64,000 nt of DNA. Origin: Rhizorhabdus sp947085315 (GTDB taxonomy: Bacteria > Pseudomonadota > Alphaproteobacteria > Sphingomonadales > Sphingomonadaceae). The translations under genes were made by a program, and so were the position numbers. Every line of letters starts with the position of its first letter. The first letter of the stretch is position 1. The stretch lies in the NCBI GenBank assembly GCA_947085315.1, contig CAMTVW010000002.1:62001-126000 (forward strand). Reading direction: 5' to 3'. The notes below the pieces were generated by a model. The model saw nothing but the letters and a program-made list of their open reading frames with translations. It made no database searches and had not been told where the DNA came from. Of the stretch, positions 52,101 to 60,650 are shown piece by piece.

Positions 52101-52958
52101 ATGACCATGGATGATGTGCCCTCGCTGCTGATGCTGTCGTGGAACCGGCGCGAATATTTCGAGCGGACCATCGCCAATCTGCTCGGCGATCCTTCCGACT
52201 TCCGGCTGTACCTGTGGGACAATGGATCGATCGACGGGGTCGCCGATCTCGTCCGCGATCTTGACGATCCGCGGATCGTCGATCGCTTTCACAGCGCCGA
52301 AAATGTCGGACAGGCGCGACCCTGGCATTGGTTCATGGACCGTTGCGACGGCGACATCGCGGGCAAGATCGATGACGATATCATCGGCGAGACGGGCTGG
52401 ATGAAGCGATTTGCCGCGATGATCGCCGACGAGCCGCGTTTTGGCACCTTGGGGGCCTGGGTCTATCAACGCGACGAATGGGATGCCGAACGCGCCGAGC
52501 ACAAGATGCGGACGGTCGGGCACCATCGCATCTTCGAAAATCCGTGGGTGCCGGGCGGCATTTTCGTCGGCCGAAAGACCGCGCTGGTCCGCTTCTCGTC
52601 GCGCGATCCGCGCGTGTGGGGCGTGCCGCTCGACCAGGGAGCGATGGTTCGGGCCGGTTTCGTCAATGGCTATCCGCTGCCGATGTCGTTCGCCGACCAT
52701 CTCGACGATCCGCGCTCGCCGCACTGCCGGATGAACCAGCCGGGAAAATGGGATGAGTTCGCCGCCTATAGCGCGCGGATGCGCAATTTTTCGGGCCCCG
52801 AGGAATATGGCCGCTGGATCGCGGCGGACGCGCGCCTGACCCTGGAGACCCCGATAGCCGACATGCTGCGCCGTCACCGGCCAGGCCCCCGCCAGCGCCT
52901 GCGGGCGTTCACCGGCCGGTTGCTGGAGCCGGCGAGAAGATGGCTGCGTCGATCGTAA
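52101..52958 (+). CDS. glycosyltransferase, GT-A fold
   Basis: Protein of 285 residues: LLMLSWNRREYFERTIANLL, YLWDNGSIDGVADLV, and the metal-binding KIDDDIIGETGWM (about 90-102). The frame is open to a TTG at 52071; ATG at 52101 with AAGAG upstream is chosen. It ends 47 bases before the NifU-like start and closes the polysaccharide block. Confidence 0.78.
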   Translation: MTMDDVPSLLMLSWNRREYFERTIANLLGDPSDFRLYLWDNGSIDGVADLVRDLDDPRIVDRFHSAENVGQARPWHWFMDRCDGDIAGKIDDDIIGETGWMKRFAAMIADEPRFGTLGAWVYQRDEWDAERAEHKMRTVGHHRIFENPWVPGGIFVGRKTALVRFSSRDPRVWGVPLDQGAMVRAGFVNGYPLPMSFADHLDDPRSPHCRMNQPGKWDEFAAYSARMRNFSGPEEYGRWIAADARLTLETPIADMLRRHRPGPRQRLRAFTGRLLEPARRWLRRS

Positions 52959-53005
52959 AGAAGGAATGGCTTGATCCGACCGCCTTCTCCCCCCAAATGG
53001 CCATC

Positions 53006-53578
53006 ATGCTGATCGAAACCGAACCCACGCCCAACCCGGCGACGCAGAAATTCCTGCCCGGCCGCACCGTAATGACCGCCGGCACGCGCGACTTCGCCGA
53101 TCCCGAGGAGGCCGTGGCCTCGCCGCTTGCCGAGGCGTTGTTCTCGCTGGGCGATGTGACCGGGGTGTTTTTCGGCCAGAACTTCGTCTCGGTGACCGCC
53201 GCCGAGGGCAGCGACTGGCGTGTGCTGAAGCCGCAGGTTCTCGGCGTGCTGCTCGATCATTTCGCGTCGGAAGCCCCGCTGTTTCATGCGGGCAGCGCCG
53301 CGGAGATCCGGATCGACGAGAGCAGCGCCTTCGAAGAAGATCCGGCCGATGCCGAGATCGTCGCGCAGATCCGCGACCTGATCGACACGCGCGTCCGCCC
53401 GGCAGTGGCGAAGGACGGCGGCGACATCATCTACAAGGGTTTTCAGCGCGGCACGGTCTATCTCGCGATGCAGGGCGCCTGTGCGGGCTGCCCGTCATCG
53501 AGTGCGACGCTGAAGCAGGGCATCGAAACGCTGCTCAAGCATTATGTGCCCGAAGTCACCGAGGTCCGCGCCGCCTGA
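53006..53578 (+). CDS. NifU-like Fe-S scaffold/carrier protein (NfuA type)
   Basis: Protein of 190 residues. N-terminal Nfu domain MLIETEPTPNPATQKFLPG and a C-terminal NifU domain with VAKDGGDIIYKGF and the cluster-binding CAGCPSS (about residues 162-168). Delivers Fe-S clusters to apo-proteins. In-frame ATG at 52997 is possible; 53006 gives the family N-terminus. Confidence 0.92.
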   Translation: MLIETEPTPNPATQKFLPGRTVMTAGTRDFADPEEAVASPLAEALFSLGDVTGVFFGQNFVSVTAAEGSDWRVLKPQVLGVLLDHFASEAPLFHAGSAAEIRIDESSAFEEDPADAEIVAQIRDLIDTRVRPAVAKDGGDIIYKGFQRGTVYLAMQGACAGCPSSSATLKQGIETLLKHYVPEVTEVRAA

Positions 53579-53614
53579 CCTTGCCAATTAGCAGCCGAAG
53601 TGGGGGATTTACCG

Positions 53615-54217
53615 ATGGCTGAACCTTTGTCCGAAGAAGGTCTCGACCTGCTGTTCCGCAAGGCGCGCAGCTATAATGGCTATCTCGACAAGCCGGTCAG
53701 CCAGGACCAGCTCCGCCAGATCTGGGAATTGTTGAAGATGGGGCCGACCTCGGCCAATCTGTTCCCGCTGCGGATCACCTGGTGCGTAAGCGACGAGGCC
53801 AAGCTGAAGCTTTCCAAACTCTCCTCGGGCACCAACGAGGCCAAGATCCTCAAGGCACCGGTGACCGCGATCCTCGCCACCGACATCGAATTTTACAAAC
53901 ATGGCCCCCGGCTTTTCCCGATCGCCGACGTCCAGTCCTGGTTCGTCGATGAGAATGGTGTGCTCAACGAAGCAGGCGCCAGCGGCGCCTTTCGCAACAG
54001 CACGCTGCAGGGCGCCTATTTCATCATGGCCGCGCGTGCGATCGGCCTCGATACCGGCCCGATGTCCGGATTCGACAATGCTGCGGTGGATGAAGCCTTC
54101 TTCGCCGGTACGACCTTCAAGTCGAACTTCATCTCCACGCTCGGCTACGGCGATCCGTCGACGATCTTCGAACGCCTGCCGCGCCCGACGTTCGAAGAGT
54201 TCACGACGATCGCCTGA
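53615..54217 (+). CDS. nitroreductase-family oxidoreductase (RutE/malonic semialdehyde reductase-like)
   Basis: FMN-type reductase of 200 residues: LDLLFRKARSYNGYLDKPVS, QIWELLKMGPTSANLFPLRI, GAFRNSTLQGAYFIMAARAI, GLDTGPMSGFD and the C-terminal NFISTLGYGDPS. These match the HadB/RutE group. In E. coli RutE reduces malonic semialdehyde in pyrimidine breakdown; no other rut gene is nearby, so the true substrate is open. Start at 53615 is preceded by GGGGGA. Confidence 0.88.
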   Translation: MAEPLSEEGLDLLFRKARSYNGYLDKPVSQDQLRQIWELLKMGPTSANLFPLRITWCVSDEAKLKLSKLSSGTNEAKILKAPVTAILATDIEFYKHGPRLFPIADVQSWFVDENGVLNEAGASGAFRNSTLQGAYFIMAARAIGLDTGPMSGFDNAAVDEAFFAGTTFKSNFISTLGYGDPSTIFERLPRPTFEEFTTIA

Positions 54218-54226
54218 CCCGCGCTC

Positions 54227-54847
54227 ATGCCGCGCATGCTGATCATCGATACCGCCACCGCGGCCTGCTCGGTCGCCCTCATCGAGGACGGTACCGTCAT
54301 CGCGGAAACGCATGAGGTGGTCGGTCGTGGTCATGCCGAACGATTGATGCCGATGATCGCGGCACTTCCGGCGGGTGGCCGCGCCGATTCGATCCTGGTG
54401 GATTGCGGACCCGGCAGCTTCACGGGCGTAAGGGTCGGGCTTGCCGCCGCCCGCGCGCTTGGCCTGGGCTGGGGCATCGCGGTCCATGGCTATTCGTCGA
54501 TGGCGGCCATCGCCGCCGCCGCCGGGGAGGAAGGCGTCGGGCCGGCGGTCGGGGTCGCACTGATCGGCGGGCATGGCGAGCTGTTCGTCCAGCGCTTCGC
54601 GACCGGCCCGACTGCGCCCTTGTCAGCACTGGAATCGCTGGCTCCGGACGCCGCCGCCGTCGCGGTCCCCGATCTTCACGTCCATGGCTCCGGCGCGGCG
54701 CAGCTGGTCGGCGCACGCGGCACCGGTACCGCGCATGATCGCCTGCCGCGCGCTGCCAACGCCATGCTGCTGCCCGAATCGCTCGCCAGGCTCGCGCCGA
54801 GCCCGATCTATGGCCGCGATGCCGACGCGAGAGCGGTCTCAGGCTGA
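54227..54847 (+). CDS. tsaB: tRNA threonylcarbamoyladenosine protein TsaB
   Basis: Protein of 206 residues, ASKHA fold, partner of TsaD in t6A37 synthesis: MLIIDTATAACSVALIED, HAERLMPMI, and the signature CGPGSFTGVRVGLAAARALGL (about 64-84). Normal length. The final base of its stop is the first base of the rimI ATG. Confidence 0.93.
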   Translation: MPRMLIIDTATAACSVALIEDGTVIAETHEVVGRGHAERLMPMIAALPAGGRADSILVDCGPGSFTGVRVGLAAARALGLGWGIAVHGYSSMAAIAAAAGEEGVGPAVGVALIGGHGELFVQRFATGPTAPLSALESLAPDAAAVAVPDLHVHGSGAAQLVGARGTGTAHDRLPRAANAMLLPESLARLAPSPIYGRDADARAVSG

Positions 54848-55308
54848 TGACCGAAATCGACATCGAAGAAGTCGAGATCGGTGCGATCGATGCGGTGATG
54901 GCGATCATGACCACGGCATTCGACCCCAGCTATGGCGAAGCGTGGACCGAATCGCAGACGCTGTCGATGCTCACCATGCCGGGAACCTGGGTGTCGCTGG
55001 CGCAGGTCGACGGGCGCCCGGCAGGCTTCGCGCTGATCCGGCTGGTCGCGGACGAGGCCGAACTGTTGCTGTTGGCGGTGATCCCAGACTTCCGCAGGTG
55101 CGGCGTGGCAATGGCACTGATCGAACGGTCGCTACGGATATTGCGACGACGCAGTGCCAATCGCCTCCATCTTGAAGTGCGGCACAATAATCCTGCAATC
55201 GAACTGTACAGTAAAGCAGGCTTCACTCTGATTGGCCGCCGTCCTGGCTATTACCGTGGTATTGATGGTAAAGTTCACGATGCATTGACCTTGTCTTGTT
55301 CGCTCTGA
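54847..55308 (+). CDS. rimI: GNAT acetyltransferase (RimI-like)
   Basis: Protein of 153 residues: the acetyl-CoA loop lies in LLLAVIPDFRRCGVAMALIE (about 75-94), followed by LHLEVRHNNPAIELYSKAGF and IGRRPGYYRG. RimI acetylates ribosomal protein S18; family members next to tsaB are usually named so. The last third of the gene has lower GC and AT-rich third positions compared with its neighbours. Confidence 0.85.
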   Translation: MTEIDIEEVEIGAIDAVMAIMTTAFDPSYGEAWTESQTLSMLTMPGTWVSLAQVDGRPAGFALIRLVADEAELLLLAVIPDFRRCGVAMALIERSLRILRRRSANRLHLEVRHNNPAIELYSKAGFTLIGRRPGYYRGIDGKVHDALTLSCSL

Positions 55309-55443
55309 CTGCGGATCAAGGTTGATTTTGCGGAGAATCGCGTTGCAATCCCGGAAGATTCGGCGCAGAGCGCCAAAATCGAGTGCGCTCGGGGGAGCAT
55401 TCCGAAACTATATATGTCTTGCCAGTGAATAAGGGTTATATCC

Positions 55444-55857
55444 ATGTCAGATAATAATGGTCTCACCGAGACGCTGATTGCTTTGACCGCGGACATCGTC
55501 TCCGCGCATGTCAGCAACAATAGTGTCGCCGTTTCCGATCTCCCGCTGCTGATCCAGAACGTGCACAACGCGCTCGCATCACTCGGCGACGATCTGGTCG
55601 AACCGGAAGTGAAGCAGGAGCCGGCGGTTTCGATCCGCGCGTCGATCAAGCCGGACTATATTGTCTGCCTCGAGGACGGAAAGAAGCTGAAGATGCTCAA
55701 GCGTCACCTGATGACGCATTATCAGATGACGCCCGAGCAGTACCGGGCCAAGTGGAACCTGCCCGCCGACTATCCGATGGTCGCGCCCAACTATGCCGAA
55801 CAGCGTCGTTCGCTCGCCAAGAAGATCGGCCTCGGCACCAAGCGCCGGACCCGCTGA
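55444..55857 (+). CDS. mucR: MucR/Ros-family transcriptional regulator
   Basis: DNA-binding protein of 137 residues. Conserved LTADIVSAHVSNNSV and LPLLIQNVHNAL at the N-terminus; a Cys2His2-like zinc finger CLEDGKKLKMLKRHLMTHY (about 77-95) and MTPEQYRAKWNLPADYPMVA. In alphaproteobacteria MucR/Ros proteins regulate exopolysaccharide, motility and symbiosis or virulence genes, often by binding AT-rich DNA. A TATATA box lies about 30 bases before the ATG. It could act on the polysaccharide block, but no sequence here proves it. Confidence 0.93.
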   Translation: MSDNNGLTETLIALTADIVSAHVSNNSVAVSDLPLLIQNVHNALASLGDDLVEPEVKQEPAVSIRASIKPDYIVCLEDGKKLKMLKRHLMTHYQMTPEQYRAKWNLPADYPMVAPNYAEQRRSLAKKIGLGTKRRTR

Positions 55858-55869
55858 TCGCGAAAAGCT

Positions 55870-55898
55870 GTCGGGGGGCGGGAAATCCGCCCCCCGAC
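55870..55898 (+). terminator. hairpin after mucR
   Basis: Perfect 12-bp GC-rich stem (GTCGGGGGGCGG with complement) and a GAAAT loop, 12 bases past the mucR stop. Only a short ATTTC follows, so termination strength is uncertain. Confidence 0.6.
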
Positions 55899-55957
55899 GC
55901 ATTTCAGGCCTTGCGTGATCTTGTGTTCGCAACCGCGATACGGCTAACAAGGCTGTC

Positions 55958-56380
55958 ATGAGCGGCAAGATCGACATCGAGCAACTGTGCGCCGACAAGG
56001 GGCTGCGGATCACCGAGCAGAGGCGTGTGATCGCCAGGGTCCTTTCCGACGCGGACGACCATCCCGACGTCGAACTGCTGCACCGGCGCGCGTCGACGAT
56101 AGACCCCGGCATTTCAATCGCGACCGTCTATCGCACGGTCCGCCTGTTCGAGGATGCCGGCATCCTCGAGCGCCATGATTTCGGTGACGGCCGTGCCCGC
56201 TATGAGGCGGCGCCCGAGACCCACCACGACCATCTCATCAATGTCGAGACCGGCGAGGTCATCGAGTTCGTGGACCGCGATCTCGAGGAGCTCCAGCGCC
56301 GCATCGCCGAAAAGCTCGGCTTCCGGCTCGTCGACCATCGCCTGGAACTCTACGGCGTTTCGGCAGCCCGCCCGAAATAG
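55958..56380 (+). CDS. fur: Fur-family metalloregulator
   Basis: Repressor of 140 residues: winged helix (RITEQRRVIARVLSDADDHP, ISIATVYRTVRLFEDAGIL) and the metal-sensing ETHHDHLINVETGEVIEF. The CxxC structural-zinc motif that usually follows HHDH is replaced by INVETG, as in alphaproteobacterial Fur/Mur proteins. Iron or manganese sensing is likely. plsC follows six bases later. Confidence 0.92.
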   Translation: MSGKIDIEQLCADKGLRITEQRRVIARVLSDADDHPDVELLHRRASTIDPGISIATVYRTVRLFEDAGILERHDFGDGRARYEAAPETHHDHLINVETGEVIEFVDRDLEELQRRIAEKLGFRLVDHRLELYGVSAARPK

Positions 56381-56386
56381 CCTGGG

Positions 56387-57106
56387 TTGGCGCGGTACCG
56401 GACCATCGGCCGTGTCGCGGTCGCGCTGTTCATCCTGCTGTTCTGCCTGGCCGGCTATGCGCTGACCTGGCCGATCCGCAGGCGGATCGGCTGGCCACGC
56501 TTCTTCCTGCAATGGTTTGGCGAAGCGCTGGGCCTGGATGTACGGATCGAGGGCGCACCCGTCCGGCGCAACGTCCTCTATGTCGCCAATCATGTCAGCT
56601 GGCTCGACATTTTGGCGCTGGGCGGGGCGACCCCGACCTGGTTCATATCCAAGAACGATGTCGGCGACTGGCCCCTGGTAGGGATGCTCGCACGCATCGG
56701 CGGGACGATCTTCATCGACCGCGAAAGCCGCCGCGCGGCACGCGGACAGGTCGACCAGCTCGGCCAGGCTCTGCTCGGCGGCCATCCGATCACCCTGTTC
56801 CCCGAGGGCACGACCGGCGACGGCACCGCGCTTTTCCCCTTCCGCCCCGCGCTGTTCGCCTCGGTCGCTCCCCCGCCGCCGGGAATTACCGTCCAGCCGG
56901 TCGCGATCGATTATGGTCCCGCCGCCGCCGAGATAAGCTGGACCGGTGACGAGGATCTCGGCCCCAATGCGAAGGCCGTCCTCGCGCGGCCGGCTGCGCT
57001 GATCTGCACGCTCCGTTTCCTGCCGCCGCTGACGCCCTCGGACGACCGCAAGAAGCTTGCGGCCGAAGCCCAGGCAGTGATCGCCGAGGCTTTGGCGCTG
57101 CGATAG
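56387..57106 (+). CDS. plsC: 1-acyl-sn-glycerol-3-phosphate acyltransferase
   Basis: Membrane acyltransferase of phospholipid synthesis, 239 residues, TTG start immediately after the fur stop (an in-frame stop blocks earlier starts). One N-terminal helix, then the HX4D motif NHVSWLD (about 67-73) and FPEGTTGDG (about 138-146). Translation is probably coupled with fur. Confidence 0.9.
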   Translation: MARYRTIGRVAVALFILLFCLAGYALTWPIRRRIGWPRFFLQWFGEALGLDVRIEGAPVRRNVLYVANHVSWLDILALGGATPTWFISKNDVGDWPLVGMLARIGGTIFIDRESRRAARGQVDQLGQALLGGHPITLFPEGTTGDGTALFPFRPALFASVAPPPPGITVQPVAIDYGPAAAEISWTGDEDLGPNAKAVLARPAALICTLRFLPPLTPSDDRKKLAAEAQAVIAEALALR

Positions 57107-57155
57107 GTCGCCGCACCGCTTTGTATTTTTCGCCGCTTCGGCTATGCGCCCGGGC

Positions 57156-58493
57156 ATGTCGCGCGCAACACCCAAGAGCTTTCACGTCAAGTCGTTCGGA
57201 TGCCAGATGAACGCCTATGATGGCGCGCGGATGGCCGATCTGCTGGAGGCTGAGGGCATGGCGGCGGTGGACAGCGCCGACGACGCCGAGCTTATCGTGC
57301 TCAACACCTGCCATATCCGCGAGCGGGCCGCGGAGAAGGTCTATTCGGACATCGGCCGGATCGTGAAGAAGTCACGGGGCAGACAGCAGCCGATGATCGC
57401 GGTGGCGGGCTGCGTGGCCCAGGCCGAAGGCAGCGAAATCCCGCGCCGCGCGCCCGCAGTGGACATCGTCGTCGGCCCGCAGGCCTATCATAATCTGCCG
57501 GGGCTGGTCGCCGACGCCGTCGCGGGCCGCCGCGCGCTCGACACCGACATGCCGGCCGCCTCGAAGTTCAACGCGCTGCCGAAGCGCCGCCGGCAGGGGC
57601 CGAGCGCCTTCCTGACCGTGCAGGAAGGGTGTGACAAATTCTGCACCTACTGCGTCGTCCCCTATACCCGCGGCGCCGAGATTTCGCGGCCGTGGGGGGC
57701 AATCGTCGATGAAGCGAAAGCGCTGGTCGATGCAGGCGCGCGCGAGATCACCCTGCTGGGCCAGAACGTCAATGCCTGGGCCGGCGAGGACGAGCGGGGC
57801 CGCGCGCAGGGCCTCGATGGACTCATCCGCGCGCTCGACGCGCTGCCGGGCCTCGCCCGAATCCGCTACACCACCAGCCATCCGAACGACATGAGCGACG
57901 GCCTGATCGCCGCGCATGGCGAGATCCCCAAGCTGATGCCCTTTCTCCACCTGCCGGTTCAGGCGGGGTCAGACCGCATCCTGAAGGCGATGAACCGCAG
58001 CCACGACGTGGCGGGCTATCTGAATCTGATCGAGCGGGTCCGCGCCGCGCAGCCCGGCATCGCCATTTCGGGCGACTTCATCGTCGGTTTTCCCGGAGAG
58101 AGCGAAGCCGACTTCAAGGCGACGCTCGACGTCATCGGCGCGGTGGGCCATGCACAGGCCTTCAGTTTCAAATATAGCCCGCGCCCCGGCACCCCCGCTG
58201 CGACGATGGCCGACCAGATCGCGGAGGAGGTGATGGACGAGCGCCTCCAGCGACTCCAGGCGCTGGTCAATGCGCAGCAGCACGGCTTCAACCTCGCCAC
58301 CGTCGGGAAACGTTGCGAATTGCTGATCGAGCGGGACGGCAAGCGGCCCGGGCAGCGGATCGGCAAGTCGCCCTGGCTTCAGTCGGTGATCATCGAGGAC
58401 GGACCAGCGATCGGCGAACTGGTGACGGTCGACATCGTCGCGGCCGGCCCCAACAGCATGACCGGCGTGATCGCCGAACGGAAGGCGGCGTAG
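57156..58493 (+). CDS. miaB: tRNA-i6A37 methylthiotransferase MiaB
   Basis: Radical-SAM enzyme adding the 2-methylthio group to i6A37 in tRNA, 445 residues. N-terminal cluster Cys in SFGCQMN, LNTCHIRERA and VAGCVAQAE; radical-SAM CDKFCTYC (about 159-166); C-terminal TRAM domain starting ERDGKRPGQ. An upstream ATG at 57144 is possible. In related genomes phoH-ybeY normally follow; here the next gene is a kinase on the other strand. Confidence 0.95.
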   Translation: MSRATPKSFHVKSFGCQMNAYDGARMADLLEAEGMAAVDSADDAELIVLNTCHIRERAAEKVYSDIGRIVKKSRGRQQPMIAVAGCVAQAEGSEIPRRAPAVDIVVGPQAYHNLPGLVADAVAGRRALDTDMPAASKFNALPKRRRQGPSAFLTVQEGCDKFCTYCVVPYTRGAEISRPWGAIVDEAKALVDAGAREITLLGQNVNAWAGEDERGRAQGLDGLIRALDALPGLARIRYTTSHPNDMSDGLIAAHGEIPKLMPFLHLPVQAGSDRILKAMNRSHDVAGYLNLIERVRAAQPGIAISGDFIVGFPGESEADFKATLDVIGAVGHAQAFSFKYSPRPGTPAATMADQIAEEVMDERLQRLQALVNAQQHGFNLATVGKRCELLIERDGKRPGQRIGKSPWLQSVIIEDGPAIGELVTVDIVAAGPNSMTGVIAERKAA

Positions 58494-58498
58494 CGCCT

Positions 58499-58537
58499 GT
58501 TCCACTGACGCGGGATCGCGGGGTGGCACAAACTCTA
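58499..58537 (+). repeat. GTTCCAC palindrome with ACAAACTCTA tail
   Basis: GTTCCAC at 58499 and GTGGCAC at 58523 form an imperfect stem; the ACAAACTCTA at 58528 is identical to that at 40012. Lies between miaB and the convergent histidine kinase. Confidence 0.45.
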
Positions 58538-58549
58538 AACCGACCCATA

Positions 58550-60535
58550 TCAAGCCGCCCGCGATGCCGGTGGCTTGCCCCGGCGCTCGATCGCCTGGCC
58601 GATCGCATTGCTCAGTGCGGCGATGGTGAACGGCTTGCGGAGCACCTCATGTCCCGAAAAATCTTCGCTCTGGCCTGCCTCGCCAACATAGCCGGTGACG
58701 AACAGAGCTGCGATGTGCGGATGATTGCGACCGATCGTCGCGATCAGTTCGGGCCCCGTCATGCCCGCCATCATCACGTCGGTGAGGACCATGTCGAAGC
58801 TTGAAACTTCGTCCAGAATGGCGAGCGCCTCGGCGCCCGAACTACAGGCACGGACCTGGTGGCCAAGTTCGGTGAGACCCGCGCGGGTCGATGCCTGAAC
58901 GCGCAGATCATCCTCGACCAGCAGGATCGACAGCGGCCCGACCCGCGCCTTGCTCGGCTGGGCGGCATCGGCCGGCGTACGCTCGACCGCAATGCCATGA
59001 TAGCGAGGCAGGAACAGCGAGATCGTCGTTCCCCTGCCGACTTCCGAATCGACCCGGACATCGCCGAACGACTGACGGACGAATCCGAAAATCTGACTGA
59101 GCCCGAGCCCGGTGCCCTTGCCGACCGGCTTGGTCGTGAAGAACGGCTCGAACGCCCGCTCGAGAACCTGCGGCGACATTCCGCAGCCGCTGTCGCGCAC
59201 AGCAATGCGGACATAATCGCCGGACGGCAGCCCGCTGGGGTCGTTCGCGCCAATCACCGTGTCGGCAACGTTGATATCGAGCCGGCCGGCCCCCTCCATC
59301 GCGTCGCGCGCATTGACCGCGAGATTCAGGATCGCATTTTCGAGCTGATGCGCGTCGGCCCAGATCGGCCAATGCGCGTTGGCGGTGTCGACACGGACGC
59401 TGATCCGCTCGCCCAGCGTCCGGTCGAGCAGCAGGTTCATCCCGGTTACCAGCCGGGCGGGGAGCACCGCATCAGGCAGCAACGGCTCGGCGCGCGCAAA
59501 GGAGAGCAGTCGCCGGGTCAGCGCCGCCGCGCGATCAGCGCCCTCCATGGCGCCGTCGAGGTGCACGGCGACCTCGTCGGGTCGCTGGGCAAGCTTGCGC
59601 CGCGCCAGATCGAGCCCGCCAACCACCACCGCGAGCATATTGTTGAAATCATGGGCGATACCCCCGGTGAGCTGGCCGACCGCTTCCATTTTCTGCGCCT
59701 GGGCCAGTTGCGCCTCGGCGCGGGCGCGGGTTTCGCTCTCGGTAAGCAATTTCTCGTTCGCCTGGCGGAGCTCGCTGGTGCGTTCGGCCACTGCCGCTTC
59801 GAGCTGGGCGGCACGGTCGGTCTCGGCCTCCGCCAGTTCGTCGGCAAGACTGCGCTGTGCCGCCGCCGCCGCCGCAAGCCAGCCAAGCAATATCGCGAGA
59901 CCGACCAGCGCGAGACCGAGGATCGACAATAAGGTCGCAAAGCCATTGGCGCGCTCGGCCGAGAAGAGCGTCGCTTCGGACCGCTGGCCGAGCCGCGCGC
60001 GTTCATTGGCCGCGATCCGGTCGAGCGTGTCGGCGATCGCGCGGACCGTGGTCGACTCGCCCGCGCGATTGAACTGGCCGATCGCGTACCAGCCCTTGCC
60101 GACATTGGCGAAGGCGGCGGCGGCGGCCAGTTCCTTGTCGCGCGCTGCGGTCAGCCTTTCGAGCCTGTGGACGAGTTGCCGCTGGCCGGGCTGGGATTCG
60201 AGCAGCCGGTCGAGCTGGCGCAGCTGGCTGATCGCGCGCCGCCATTCGTCATAATAGATGGTACCGACGCGACGATCGCCGTTGACGACATAACGCCCCA
60301 GCGCCGCTTCCGAGCGCGCGAGCGACGCGTCGAGCGAGCGGGTCAGCACCATGATGTCGTAGCTATGCTGTTCGCGGACCAGCGCCGCGTCGCGCGCGGC
60401 GTTCGATCGGGCGACCATCGTTACCACCGCGCCTAACAATATCAGCGCGGCGAGCGCCAGAACGGCCGCCGCGAACACCCGTCCGGTGCCCGCCGACAAT
60501 TTCCGCTTCAGCCGCTCGTACAGCACTGTCGCCAT
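58550..60535 (-). CDS. hybrid sensor histidine kinase with CHASE3-like sensor
   Basis: Protein of 661 residues from ATG 60535. Two transmembrane helices (about 21-42 and 199-219) bracket a helical periplasmic CHASE3-like domain; then coiled coil (225-285), dimerisation helix with phospho-accepting His295 in IAHDFNNML, ATPase domain with LENAILNLAVNARDAMEG and FFTTKPVGKGTGLGLS, and a C-terminal receiver (LLVEDDLRV, phospho-Asp in VLTDVMMAG). No separate response regulator is adjacent. Signal and output are unknown. Confidence 0.9.
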   Translation of the reverse strand: MATVLYERLKRKLSAGTGRVFAAAVLALAALILLGAVVTMVARSNAARDAALVREQHSYDIMVLTRSLDASLARSEAALGRYVVNGDRRVGTIYYDEWRRAISQLRQLDRLLESQPGQRQLVHRLERLTAARDKELAAAAAFANVGKGWYAIGQFNRAGESTTVRAIADTLDRIAANERARLGQRSEATLFSAERANGFATLLSILGLALVGLAILLGWLAAAAAAQRSLADELAEAETDRAAQLEAAVAERTSELRQANEKLLTESETRARAEAQLAQAQKMEAVGQLTGGIAHDFNNMLAVVVGGLDLARRKLAQRPDEVAVHLDGAMEGADRAAALTRRLLSFARAEPLLPDAVLPARLVTGMNLLLDRTLGERISVRVDTANAHWPIWADAHQLENAILNLAVNARDAMEGAGRLDINVADTVIGANDPSGLPSGDYVRIAVRDSGCGMSPQVLERAFEPFFTTKPVGKGTGLGLSQIFGFVRQSFGDVRVDSEVGRGTTISLFLPRYHGIAVERTPADAAQPSKARVGPLSILLVEDDLRVQASTRAGLTELGHQVRACSSGAEALAILDEVSSFDMVLTDVMMAGMTGPELIATIGRNHPHIAALFVTGYVGEAGQSEDFSGHEVLRKPFTIAALSNAIGQAIERRGKPPASRAA

Positions 60536-60604
60536 TGGGGCCTTGTACCGCAGGCGGTGCGATGGAAATAGCTGCCTTTGCGATGAAGCGTGGGAACTAG
60601 GCGT

Positions 60605-60625
60605 TATTCCCACTGAGGTGGAATA
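60605..60625 (+). repeat. small palindrome between the kinase and spt
   Basis: TATTCCCAC and GTGGAATA around TGAG, with one extra C. Resembles the GTTCCAC family. It sits in the 115-base gap upstream of the kinase and downstream of spt. Confidence 0.3.
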
Positions 60626-60650
60626 GCGCTCTGGCTTTGCTGTACCGGCC

